From JAHEFT01 sp964443145 (lineage in GTDB: Bacteria > Pseudomonadota > Gammaproteobacteria > Xanthomonadales > SZUA-36): a stretch of DNA of 64,000 nucleotides. The notes under the pieces are model-generated. The model was given only the letters and a program-made list of their open reading frames with translations, was not told where the DNA came from and made no database searches. Shown in pieces: positions 51,829 through 60,562 of the stretch. How positions within the stretch are numbered: position 1 is the first letter of the stretch; the number at the start of each line of letters is the position of its first letter. The stretch lies in contig CAYUBS010000002.1 of assembly GCA_964443145.1 (NCBI GenBank), positions 19,690 through 83,689 on the forward strand, in the 5' to 3' direction. A program made the position numbers and the translations under genes.

Positions 51829-54036
51829 ATGAAAAGCAGCTGGAACTATTCAGTGATTTGCCTGTGCATCCTGTGGCTATCGCTATCAGTTGCTCAAGCA
51901 GCTGAGAATTACGCAGGCAGCGAGAAGTGCCAGTCCTGCCATGCGCAGGCTTACGAATCATGGAAAGGGTCCCACCACTACCAGGCCATGCTTCCAGCTA
52001 CCGCTGAAAACGTAGTAGGGGATTTTTCCGGAAAGACCTTTGACTATGGCGGAGTGACCAGTCGTTTTTACCGCAAAGGTGACCAGTTTTTCGTCACGAC
52101 AGATAACGCGGAAGGTGAGTTGCAGGAATTCGAGATCACCTACACATTTGGTTTCTATCCCCTTCAGCAATACCTTGTGCCCTTTCCCGATGGCCGCTAC
52201 CAGGCACTGAACGTCGTGTGGGACAGCCGGCCGGAAGCGGAAGGTGGCCAACGCTGGTTCCACCTCTACCCCGAAGGTGACGACCCGGTTTTGCACGATG
52301 ACATCGTGCACTGGACAGGCGCCTTTCAGAACTGGAACTCACGTTGTGCCGTGTGTCATTCAACCGGACTGAAGAAAAATTATTCAGCGGGTTCGAACAG
52401 CTACAAAACCGCCTGGAAAGAAATTAACGTGGCCTGCGAGGCCTGTCACGGCCCTGCCTCCACCCACATCGAATGGGCTGGCGGCGATCAACAGGCACAA
52501 GACCGCGGCTTTTCCTTTTCACTCAATGATCGCGGCGCTTTCGGCCCGGCTGATGCAGAGGCAAGAACATTCACCCGGCTGGATGGCAAGCGACCCACTA
52601 CCCAGGTAGAAACCTGTGCCGCCTGCCACGCCAGGCGCAGTGAGCTGTCTGATTACCATGCCGGAGAGTCTTTCAACGATCAGTATCGGCTCGCTCTGAT
52701 CGACCAGGGCCTTTATTACCCGGACGGGCAGATCGATGACGAAGTATATGTTTATGGTTCGTTTCTGCAGAGCAAGATGCAGCAGGCTGGCGTGGTCTGC
52801 ACCGATTGCCATGAACCGCACAGCAACGCCGTGCGGATGGATAACAATCAACTCTGCACCCAGTGTCACATGAGCACTGTTTTTGACCAGCCGGAACATC
52901 ACCGGCATCCGCAGGGTAGCTCCGGCGCTGCCTGCGTGAACTGCCACATGCCGGTGAAAACCTATATGGGTGTCGATGACCGGCATGACCACAGCTTTCG
53001 GGTGCCGCAACCCCGGCTTACACTGGAATTGGGTGTACCCAATACCTGTAACCAGTGCCACAAGGACAAGGCTGCGCAATGGGCGATTGATTCACTCAGC
53101 GCATGGGGCGTTTCCGAAACCGACCGACTGCAACCCGCCCGCATACTTGGCGCAGCCTGGGCTGGCCAGGGTGAGGCCTTACCCGGTTTACTGGCACTGG
53201 CCAGGCAACCGACTGTTTCACCCATGTTGCGCGCCAGCGCCGTGTTGGCCACACAGCGATTTCCAGCGCAGGAAACACTGACCGCACTCCAGCAACTGCT
53301 GTTGTCCGATGAAGCCCTGGTGCGCACCTCGGCAGTGCGATCAATGGATTGGGTGCCGGAGGCTCAGCGATACGCCATGTTGCGCGACCTGATCACAGAC
53401 AGCAGCAAGGTGGTTCGAATGGCCGTTGCCCGCCAGCTGTCCGCTTTTCCGGTTGATCAACTACCGGGACCATCGGCTACCGAAATGAACACCTTGTTCA
53501 AAGAATACCTGGCAACCATGCAGCTCAATGCGGACATGCCTGAAGAGCAGATGAACCTCGGTTTGTTCTACAGTGACAGGGGCGATGCACTGGCCGCGGA
53601 AAAGGCCTTTCGCCACGCCCTCAAGCTCGCGCCAGCTTATATGCCTGCGATGCTCAACCTGGCGGACCTGTACCGCGCGAACAGCATGGATCAGAGCGCG
53701 GAACCCCTGCTGCGCAGGGCTATCGCCACCGCACCCGAGCAGGCCGCGCCGTATCATTCGTTGGGTTTGCTGATGATCCGGCAGGGTAAACTTGACGAGG
53801 GTGTGGTTTTTCTCCAGCAGGCGAGTGAAGCAAGCCCGCAAAATCCTCGCTACAGTTACGTCTACGCGGTTGCGCTATGGGAAGGCGGAAAGCAAAGACA
53901 GGCGGTTGCGATACTCGAAGGTGCCGTGCAACAACAACCCGGAAACCGTGACCTCGTTTCTGCACTGGCCAGCTACTATCAGCAATTGGGCGAAGTAGAA
54001 AAACTCAAACAGCTACAACAACTGCACACACCGTAA
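51829..54036 (+). CDS. Octaheme cytochrome c with HEAT-like and TPR repeats
   Basis: This 735-residue exported protein has a signal peptide cleaved around AQA-AENY (24/25) and eight CXXCH heme motifs: CQSCH (34-38), CAVCH, CEACH, CAACH, CTDCH, CTQCH, CVNCH and CNQCH (about 406). The first is followed by YESWKGSHHYQAM, as in cytochrome c554-type domains. About 415-545 are HEAT-like helical repeats, and about 560-730 are TPRs. All heme motifs end in histidine, so the CXXCK site of nitrite- or tetrathionate-reducing enzymes is absent. It is probably a periplasmic electron carrier or reductase with a protein-docking tail. Similar multiheme-TPR proteins occur in marine bacteria, but I know no assigned role. 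It starts 28 bases after the aldolase stop, so the two may be co-transcribed. Confidence 0.88.
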   Translation: MKSSWNYSVICLCILWLSLSVAQAAENYAGSEKCQSCHAQAYESWKGSHHYQAMLPATAENVVGDFSGKTFDYGGVTSRFYRKGDQFFVTTDNAEGELQEFEITYTFGFYPLQQYLVPFPDGRYQALNVVWDSRPEAEGGQRWFHLYPEGDDPVLHDDIVHWTGAFQNWNSRCAVCHSTGLKKNYSAGSNSYKTAWKEINVACEACHGPASTHIEWAGGDQQAQDRGFSFSLNDRGAFGPADAEARTFTRLDGKRPTTQVETCAACHARRSELSDYHAGESFNDQYRLALIDQGLYYPDGQIDDEVYVYGSFLQSKMQQAGVVCTDCHEPHSNAVRMDNNQLCTQCHMSTVFDQPEHHRHPQGSSGAACVNCHMPVKTYMGVDDRHDHSFRVPQPRLTLELGVPNTCNQCHKDKAAQWAIDSLSAWGVSETDRLQPARILGAAWAGQGEALPGLLALARQPTVSPMLRASAVLATQRFPAQETLTALQQLLLSDEALVRTSAVRSMDWVPEAQRYAMLRDLITDSSKVVRMAVARQLSAFPVDQLPGPSATEMNTLFKEYLATMQLNADMPEEQMNLGLFYSDRGDALAAEKAFRHALKLAPAYMPAMLNLADLYRANSMDQSAEPLLRRAIATAPEQAAPYHSLGLLMIRQGKLDEGVVFLQQASEASPQNPRYSYVYAVALWEGGKQRQAVAILEGAVQQQPGNRDLVSALASYYQQLGEVEKLKQLQQLHTP

Positions 54037-54046
54037 ATGGGTGTCA

Positions 54047-54775
54047 TTACGGGTCTGGCTGCATCCAGATCAGGCTGGCCATCCGCCCCGTCACCCCATC
54101 CCGTCGGTAAGAAAAAAAGCGTGTTGGGTCACTCAGGGTACACAGACCCCCACCGCCAATGGCTTGTATGCCCAGCCGTCTCAGTTTCAATTCTGCCAGG
54201 GTGTATAAGTCCAATAGAAAGCGGTCGCCCCGCGGTGTAAAACCTGCTGGAAATTCCTCCGGGAAAGCGTCGGCAAGCTCCCTGCCCACTTCATAGGCTT
54301 GCGGGCCAATTGCCGGACCCATCCAGGCCAGTAACTCCGCCGGATCCACATCCAGTGTCGCAATAGTCTCCTGCAATATACCGTCCGCCAGCCCTCTCCA
54401 GCCTGCGTGTGCAACAGCTACCCGGTCACCTGCCCGATTGCAAAAAAAAACGGGTAGACAATCCGCCGTTAGTACGGCACAAACCTCCCCGGGGGAAATA
54501 GAGACAATTGCATCTGCCTGCAACTCGGCACTGGCCCGACCAGGGTGATGGACAACCGTGGTTCCATGAACCTGGCTCAGCCATTGCGGTGCGGCGGGCA
54601 GTGCCTGGTGCAGCTTTTTTCGATTCTGTGCAACGTGGTCATCCTGGTCACCACAGTGTGTTCCCAGGTTAAGGCTCGCCCATGCCCCCTGGCTGAAGCC
54701 GCCTGACCGGGTCGTACACACTGCCCGGATGTTTCGCGGTGCCGGCCAGTCGGCTTGAATCCAGTCATCCATCAC
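54047..54775 (-). CDS. pgeF: Multicopper-type purine nucleoside phosphorylase PgeF/YfiH
   Basis: YfiH (PgeF) is a LACC1-family protein with purine nucleoside phosphorylase activity; in E. coli it also edits misincorporated L-serine from the peptidoglycan precursor UDP-MurNAc. The 242-residue product has the zinc-site motif VAVAHAGWRGLADGI and a second half with WMGPAIGPQAYEVGREL. CVLTADCLPV supplies the conserved cysteine. It starts at GTG 54775 or ATG 54772, overlapping the rluD stop. The order bamD, rluD, yfiH is shared with E. coli. Confidence 0.92.
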   Translation of the reverse strand: MMDDWIQADWPAPRNIRAVCTTRSGGFSQGAWASLNLGTHCGDQDDHVAQNRKKLHQALPAAPQWLSQVHGTTVVHHPGRASAELQADAIVSISPGEVCAVLTADCLPVFFCNRAGDRVAVAHAGWRGLADGILQETIATLDVDPAELLAWMGPAIGPQAYEVGRELADAFPEEFPAGFTPRGDRFLLDLYTLAELKLRRLGIQAIGGGGLCTLSDPTRFFSYRRDGVTGRMASLIWMQPDP

Positions 54776-55707
54776 GCACAGGCGGCAGCCAGATCGGCCA
54801 ACAAGCCCTTGATATCTTCCGGCAAAGGCGCTTCGAAAGTGACCACTTTTGCATCCGCCGGATGCTCCAGGGTCAGGGTATGTGCGTGCAGAGCCTGGCG
54901 CGGAAATGATCGTACGGTGTCCAGCACAGCTGCTGGCACGCCGTTTTTTGCCTTCATGGGACGACCGTAGACCGGGTCCCCCACCAGGGGGTGCCCGATA
55001 TGCGCCATGTGTACTCGAATCTGGTGGGTCCGGCCGGACTCCAGCGATACCTCCAACGCGGTCAATCCGGTGAAACGCTGCAGCACCCGGTAATGGCTGA
55101 TCGCCGGTTTTCCAGAAGTGACAACTGCCATGCGCTTGCGGTCCCGGGGATGTCGCCCGATAGGTGCATCCACGGTGCCTCCCGTAATCACCTGACCCGT
55201 GGCAATGGCCCGATAGACCCGGCTCATCCGCCGGCTCTGCAACTGTTCGACCAGACGGGTGTGTGCGCGAAGACTGCGCGCCACCACCATCACCCCACTG
55301 GTTTCCTTATCCAGGCGGTGCACAATCCCTGCACGTGGCAACGTCGCCAGGCTCGCATCAAAATGCAGCAGGCCATTCTGCAGTGTGCCATCCCGATTAC
55401 CCACTGCCGGGTGTACCACCAGGCCGGCCGGCTTGTTGATCACAATCAGATCATCATCTGCATGGATGATATCCAGCGGTATGTCCTGCGCGACGACCAC
55501 ACCCTGGCGTTCAATCTCCGCGTCCAGCACCAGTCGCTCGTACGCATTGATGCGATAGGTTGGCTTGACAACCCGACCGTCCACCGTCAGATCCCCGCTG
55601 CGAATCCACTTCTGCAGACGTCCCCTGGAATACTCCGGGAACAGCGCTGCAGCCACCTGGTCCAGGCGTAACCCGGAATGTGTGGCGTCAGCCTGGGCGC
55701 TGGCCAT
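54772..55707 (-). CDS. rluD: 23S rRNA pseudouridine synthase RluD
   Basis: RluD makes pseudouridines 1911, 1915 and 1917 in helix 69 of 23S rRNA, important for ribosome assembly and termination. The 311-residue product (start ATG 55707, chosen to match the E. coli length and the SGLRLDQ region) has an S4 RNA-binding domain (about 10-75). The catalytic motif is IVHRLDKETSGVMVVA with its aspartate near 135. ATG 55731 and GTG 55776 are open alternatives upstream. It is divergent from bamD, the neighbour it also has in E. coli. Confidence 0.94.
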   Translation of the reverse strand: MASAQADATHSGLRLDQVAAALFPEYSRGRLQKWIRSGDLTVDGRVVKPTYRINAYERLVLDAEIERQGVVVAQDIPLDIIHADDDLIVINKPAGLVVHPAVGNRDGTLQNGLLHFDASLATLPRAGIVHRLDKETSGVMVVARSLRAHTRLVEQLQSRRMSRVYRAIATGQVITGGTVDAPIGRHPRDRKRMAVVTSGKPAISHYRVLQRFTGLTALEVSLESGRTHQIRVHMAHIGHPLVGDPVYGRPMKAKNGVPAAVLDTVRSFPRQALHAHTLTLEHPADAKVVTFEAPLPEDIKGLLADLAAACA

Positions 55708-55856
55708 TACTCTTTCGCAACTTTCCGGCATGGCAGAATTGTGACCCCTTTGAATCTGATGGACCACAATTCTCACACAAGTAGGCGCTTACTTCCCTTC
55801 TTTTGCCCGCGGGATTCCGTTATCATTCCGCTTTACGGCTTAATCTGGTTTTCTTA

Positions 55857-56687
55857 ATGCGCACTTGCCCGGCCCCCACTCCCAAGTTTCGGTGGAAACA
55901 GATCATTACACTTTCATTGCTGGCCCTGGTGCTGGCTGTTTCCGGCTGCCGAAAAGACAAAGACTTTCAGGGCGAGATGAGCGCCGAAGAACTCTATGAG
56001 ATGGCGTCAAAATCGCTCAACGCACAAAACTGGGGGCGTGCGATCGGTGCCTACAAGGCACTGCAGACCCGTTATCCGTTTGGCCGCTACACCGAGCAAT
56101 CCATGCTCGACCTGTCATACGCCTTCTTCAAGGCGGGAGAGCCTGAAAATGCCCTTTCCACGCTGGACCGGTTCATCAGGACGTACCCGACCCACCCGAA
56201 TGTGGACTACGCCTATTACCTGAAGGGTCTGACTAATTACGAGGTCAACATCGGATTCCTGGAAAGAATGATGCCTAACCGGGTCAGAGACCGCGACCAG
56301 TCGACGTCGCGAGATTCCTTTATGGATTTCAGTGAATTGGTTCGTCGGTTCCCGGACAGCCGATATGTCCCGGATGCGCGGCAACGAATGGTTTTCCTGC
56401 GCAACAACCTGGCAGCCTATGAAATAGCCGTGGCCCAATACTACATCAGGCGAAAAGCCTATATTGCTGCGGTCAACCGGGCCCGTTACGCACTGGAAAC
56501 TTACCCCAATACGCCCCAGAATTCCGAAGCGCTGATCGTATTGCACAAAGCCTATACAGAATTGGAGCTTCCGATTCTTGCCCAGGGCTCAATGGCCGTA
56601 CTGGAACTCAACTACCCGGACAATTTCTACGTACTGGGGAAGAAGAGGCCACGTAGTTGGGCTGAGCGACTCTGGCCATTCGACTGA
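55857..56687 (+). CDS. bamD: Outer membrane assembly lipoprotein BamD
   Basis: BamD is the essential lipoprotein of the BAM complex that folds outer-membrane proteins. The 276-residue product has a signal peptide ending in VSGC, giving lipidated Cys31, and five TPR-type helical repeats. YQLALQ-type spacing is seen in ELYEMASKSLNAQNW and ALQTRYPFGRYTEQSMLDL. Family motifs MNRVRDRDQ-like (PNRVRDRDQS) and DARQRMVFLRNNLA are present. I use ATG 55857; the open frame back to 55803 adds no signal character. Confidence 0.95.
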   Translation: MRTCPAPTPKFRWKQIITLSLLALVLAVSGCRKDKDFQGEMSAEELYEMASKSLNAQNWGRAIGAYKALQTRYPFGRYTEQSMLDLSYAFFKAGEPENALSTLDRFIRTYPTHPNVDYAYYLKGLTNYEVNIGFLERMMPNRVRDRDQSTSRDSFMDFSELVRRFPDSRYVPDARQRMVFLRNNLAAYEIAVAQYYIRRKAYIAAVNRARYALETYPNTPQNSEALIVLHKAYTELELPILAQGSMAVLELNYPDNFYVLGKKRPRSWAERLWPFD

Positions 56688-56697
56688 CCGGCAAACG

Positions 56698-58320
56698 CTA
56701 AGTCAGCTCGCTGTCTTTCCATCCGGACGTAATGGGATAACGCCGGTCGCGACCGAATGCCCGGTGCGTCACCCGCACTCCCGGCGGTGCTTGCCGGCGT
56801 TTATATTCATTCAGTAGAACCAACCCCGCCACCCGGCGAACCATCGCCTCGTCAAAACCGTCCTCGACGATTCTTGCGATCGACCAGTCGCGTTCAACGT
56901 AACGGCTCAATACCGCATCAAGTTCATCATAAGGCGGCAATGAATCCTGGTCTGACTGATCCGGTCTGAGCTCGGCAGAAGGGGCACGGGTAATCACCGA
57001 TTCCGGGATCGCCGGCGACAGTCTGTTACGGTATCGGGCCAGCTCGTACACCCGTAATTTGAAACAATCCAGCAGGGGTCCAAAACCGCCACACATGTCA
57101 CCGTAGATGGTGCAATATCCGACCGCGAGTTCGCTCTTGTTGCTGGTGGCCAGAGGCAACCAGCCAAATTTGTTGGACAGTGCCATGACGATATCGCCGC
57201 GTATACGGGCCTGCAGGTTCTCCTCGGTGACGTCGGGCTCCCGGCCGGCAAAGGACGGGGAAAGCAGGTTCATCATCATCTCAAAGGCGGGTTCGATCGA
57301 TATGCAGCGGTGGTCCACCCCTAATGCAACCGCCTGCTCCTGGGCCAGCTCAATACTCAGGCCGGAAGTGTGGCGTGACGGCATCATTACTGTGTGGACA
57401 TGCTCCGGGCCCAGGGCATCTACAGCGAGCGCCAGCGTCAAGCCGGAATCGATTCCGCCGGACAATCCGAACACGACATCTTTGAAACCGTTCTTGTGTA
57501 TGTAGTCCCTGAGTCCGGTAACCAGCACCGTGTAGAGTTCTTCCAATGGGTCAACCGGTGCTTTCTTCCAGTCCTTGCCATGCAGCTCGCCGGTAACTGG
57601 ATCATATTCCGCCAGCAAAAGACATTCCTCGCACAGTGGTCCGGGATCGGACAATTGGCCATGCCCATCCATCAGCATGCTGCGCCCGTCAAAGACCAGT
57701 TCATCCTGGCCACCGGTCAGGTTGCAGTAAACAATGGGAAGACCGGTCTCGCTGAAGCGGGCTGCGAACATCGCTTCGCGCGCCAACAGTTTGTTGTCAC
57801 GGTAAGGAGATGCATTGGGCACGAGCAACAATTCCGCACCCAGGTCTTTCGCCTCGCGCGCAGGGCCACTTTCCCAGGCATCCTCACAGATAAGCACCCC
57901 GATCTTCACGCCCCGCAATTCCACCACGAGTGAATCCGTGCACGGCGTGAAATAACGCTGTTCATCAAACACGGCGTAATTGGGCAGGAGTTGTTTGAAG
58001 TAGCGACCGATGACCTGTCCGTCCCGGATCCAGCTGACCGCGTTATATCGCTTGCCCTGTTCCGACCAGGGGTGCCCGATAACGACGTCTATCCCCCTGA
58101 CCTGGCCTGCCAGAGCATCCAACGCATCGTGACATGCTTCCAGGAAACCCGGCCGCAGCAACAAGTCTTCCGGCGGATAGCCGCTTAGCGTCATTTCAGG
58201 AAACAGCAGCAAATCTGCGCCGGCTTCGCGAGCCCCTTCTACCTGCTCAATCGCCTTGCGAAGATTTCCTCGCAGGTCACCCACGAGGAAATTATGTTGT
58301 GCGAGCGCAAAGGTGATCAA
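56698..58320 (-). CDS. nadE: Glutamine-dependent NAD+ synthetase
   Basis: NadE amidates NaAD to NAD+, taking ammonia from glutamine. The 540-residue product has an N-terminal nitrilase-type glutaminase domain, with catalytic Glu in FPEMTLSGYPPEDL, a Lys in the middle, and the nucleophile Cys in VLICEDAWE. The C-terminal synthetase domain has P-loop LSGGIDSGLTLALAV near 290. It is therefore the long, glutaminase-fused form and not the short ammonia-only form. The start is TTG 58320, overlapping the sucD stop by four bases (TTGA). Confidence 0.95.
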   Translation of the reverse strand: MITFALAQHNFLVGDLRGNLRKAIEQVEGAREAGADLLLFPEMTLSGYPPEDLLLRPGFLEACHDALDALAGQVRGIDVVIGHPWSEQGKRYNAVSWIRDGQVIGRYFKQLLPNYAVFDEQRYFTPCTDSLVVELRGVKIGVLICEDAWESGPAREAKDLGAELLLVPNASPYRDNKLLAREAMFAARFSETGLPIVYCNLTGGQDELVFDGRSMLMDGHGQLSDPGPLCEECLLLAEYDPVTGELHGKDWKKAPVDPLEELYTVLVTGLRDYIHKNGFKDVVFGLSGGIDSGLTLALAVDALGPEHVHTVMMPSRHTSGLSIELAQEQAVALGVDHRCISIEPAFEMMMNLLSPSFAGREPDVTEENLQARIRGDIVMALSNKFGWLPLATSNKSELAVGYCTIYGDMCGGFGPLLDCFKLRVYELARYRNRLSPAIPESVITRAPSAELRPDQSDQDSLPPYDELDAVLSRYVERDWSIARIVEDGFDEAMVRRVAGLVLLNEYKRRQAPPGVRVTHRAFGRDRRYPITSGWKDSELT

Positions 58321-59192
58321 CCGACGAGCTTCTCCAGGATCGCGCTGCCCAGATCAGCCGGTGAACGCACCGTGGTGACGCCAGCTGTCTCCAGGGCCTC
58401 GAATTTGGCTTCCGCGGTGCCCTTGCCCCCGGCAATAATTGCACCGGCGTGGCCCATCCGCTTCCCGGCCGGAGCGGTCACGCCAGCGATATAGGCAACC
58501 ACTGGCTTGGTCACATGGTCGGCAATGTACTGCGCGGCATCTTCCTCGGCCGAACCGCCGATCTCACCCACCATAATGATTCCTTCGGTTTTTTCATCGG
58601 CCTGGAACAATTCCAGCACATCGATGAAATCCATGCCCTGGATCGGGTCGCCGCCAATACCAATACAGGTTGACTGTCCAAGCCCGGCGAGCGTTGTCTG
58701 GTAAACCGCCTCGTAGGTAAGGGTTCCGGAGCGCGAAACGACCCCGACCCGACCCTTGCTGTGAATCTGTCCCGGCATGATGCCGATTTTGCACTCACCC
58801 GGTGTGATGATTCCCGGGCAGTTAGGGCCAATCAGGTAGGTGTCAGGCATGTCGCTGATGACTGCCTTAACCGTCATCATGTCCTGCACCGGGATACCCT
58901 CGGTGATGGTTACGATAATCTTGATGCCCGCGTCAGCCGCTTCCAGGATCGCATCGGCTGCAAACGGTGGCGGTACATAAATCACACTGGCTTCAGCCCC
59001 TGTTTCCGCCACAGCATCTGCCACAGTATCGAAAACCGGCAAATCCAGATGGGTTTGTCCGCCTTTACCCGGCGTCACACCACCCACGATTTGCGTTCCA
59101 TAGTCCAAAGCCTGTTGGGAGTGGAAGGTACCCTGGTTTCCGGTGAAACCCTGGCAAATGACCTTTGTTGCACTATTGATTAATACACTCAT
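58317..59192 (-). CDS. sucD: Succinyl-CoA ligase alpha subunit
   Basis: SucD with SucC converts succinyl-CoA to succinate while making ATP or GTP in the TCA cycle. The 291-residue product has the CoA-binding domain (CQGFTGNQGTFHS near 12, GVTPGKGGQTHLDLPVF near 35) and the phosphohistidine His248 in RMGHAGAIIAGGKGTA. The start is ATG 59192; the 18 upstream codons run into the sucC end. It follows sucC by 16 bases. Confidence 0.96.
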   Translation of the reverse strand: MSVLINSATKVICQGFTGNQGTFHSQQALDYGTQIVGGVTPGKGGQTHLDLPVFDTVADAVAETGAEASVIYVPPPFAADAILEAADAGIKIIVTITEGIPVQDMMTVKAVISDMPDTYLIGPNCPGIITPGECKIGIMPGQIHSKGRVGVVSRSGTLTYEAVYQTTLAGLGQSTCIGIGGDPIQGMDFIDVLELFQADEKTEGIIMVGEIGGSAEEDAAQYIADHVTKPVVAYIAGVTAPAGKRMGHAGAIIAGGKGTAEAKFEALETAGVTTVRSPADLGSAILEKLVG

Positions 59193-59208
59193 TTTTAACT
59201 CCGTCCCT

Positions 59209-60369
59209 TCAGGCTGCTGCTGCAACGACTTTTTGAGCCGCGTCATTCAAATCATCCGCGGCGATAATGGCCAGGCCGCTTTCGTTCAGCAACGCTTTGC
59301 CCTTATCGACATTGGTCCCTTCCAGCCTGACTACAACCGGAACCGTGACACCCACCTCGCGGACGGCCGCAATGATGCCCTCGGCGATCTCATCACAGCG
59401 CACGATGCCGCCAAAAATATTGACCAGAATTGCCTTCAGTGTTCCGCTGGACAGGATCAGCTTGAACGCCTCTTTCACACGTTCCGCATTCGAGCCACCA
59501 CCCACGTCGAGAAAGTTGGCGGGCTCTCCGCCGTTGAGTTTGATGACATCCATCGTAGCCATCGCCAATCCGGCACCATTAACCATGCAGCCAATGTTGC
59601 CGTCCAGCGTGACGTAGTTGAGGTCGTGCTTGCTGGCGGCCACTTCGATCGGGTCTTCCTGAGCCTCATCACGCATGGTGGCCAGGTCAGGGTGGCGGAA
59701 CAGTGCATTGTCGTCCGCATTGATCTTGGCATCCAGCGCCAGCAGGTTGCCGTCATTGTCGATAATCAGCGGATTGACCTCGATCAGACTCAGGTCTTTG
59801 TCGCAGAACAGCCGGTAAAGCCCGGACATGATCGTGCCAAGCTGTCTGACCTGCAAGCCGTTCAGGCCCATTCCAAAACCCATTTGGCGCGACTGGAAAG
59901 GCTGGAACCCGGCGGTATTGTCGACATGGACCGTGATGAGCTTTTCTGGCTCGGTAGCAGCAACTTCCTCGATATCGACACCCCCCGCAGCTGAACCCAT
60001 GAAGGTCACACAACGGTTAGCCCGGTCTATCAGTGCGGACAAGTAAAGCTCACTGGCAATATCCACGGCCTCGGCAATCAGAACGCTATCGACTGGCAAC
60101 TCGAGGCCACCGGTCTGGTAGGTGCTGATCTTCATACTAAGCATGCGTTCAGCTTCAGCCCGCACCTCTTCAAGGCTTTTAGCCAGTTTGACGCCACCGG
60201 CTTTACCGCGTCCGCCCGCATGGACCTGCGCCTTGACAACCCACATCTCGCCGCCCAGTTCGCGGGCCGCTTCGACCGCCGCCAGCGGCGTTACCGCCAT
60301 GGTGCCGGCTGGTACGGGAATTCCGTATGCGGCGAATAATTCCTTCGCCTGGTATTCATGAAAGTTCAT
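59209..60369 (-). CDS. sucC: Succinyl-CoA ligase beta subunit
   Basis: SucC is the nucleotide-binding partner of SucD. The 386-residue product begins MNFHEYQAKELFAAYGIP with the ATP-grasp domain following (VKAQVHAGGRGKAGGVKL near 45). It then has the C-terminal flavodoxin-like domain with VNIFGGIVRCDEIAEG. AMINO contacts typical of the ADP-forming type are not decisive by eye. It is the first gene of sucC-sucD-nadE and is divergent from pilS, an order resembling the Xanthomonas sucCD-pilSR neighbourhood. Confidence 0.96.
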   Translation of the reverse strand: MNFHEYQAKELFAAYGIPVPAGTMAVTPLAAVEAARELGGEMWVVKAQVHAGGRGKAGGVKLAKSLEEVRAEAERMLSMKISTYQTGGLELPVDSVLIAEAVDIASELYLSALIDRANRCVTFMGSAAGGVDIEEVAATEPEKLITVHVDNTAGFQPFQSRQMGFGMGLNGLQVRQLGTIMSGLYRLFCDKDLSLIEVNPLIIDNDGNLLALDAKINADDNALFRHPDLATMRDEAQEDPIEVAASKHDLNYVTLDGNIGCMVNGAGLAMATMDVIKLNGGEPANFLDVGGGSNAERVKEAFKLILSSGTLKAILVNIFGGIVRCDEIAEGIIAAVREVGVTVPVVVRLEGTNVDKGKALLNESGLAIIAADDLNDAAQKVVAAAA

Positions 60370-60562
60370 GCTCTCTCCTCGAGGATGGTTTCTGCTCTGA
60401 CGCGGGTGTCAAAATTCCGGGTACGGGGCCTTGTGAACCGCCTATCTTCCACTGAATCCAGTGTGAAATCAAAGTCAATTAACCGGGTGGTATACTTCAC
60501 AGGCATGCGATAATAAAAGCGGTAGCCCGAGGGAAAGGGATCAGCCCCCTAATCGTGAAATC
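60370..60562. promoter_or_regulatory. Divergent sucC-pilS intergenic region with inverted repeat
   Basis: This 193-bp gap is the longest non-coding stretch in the window and must hold promoters for sucCD-nadE and pilSR. The clearest element is a perfect inverted repeat CACTG-AATC-CAGTG at 60450-60463. A TATACT (60491-60496) and a GATAAT (60509-60514) could be -10 elements for pilS, but neither has a good -35 at normal spacing. The GA-rich GAGGGAAAGGG near 60540 is too far from the pilS ATG to be its ribosome site. Confidence 0.5.
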
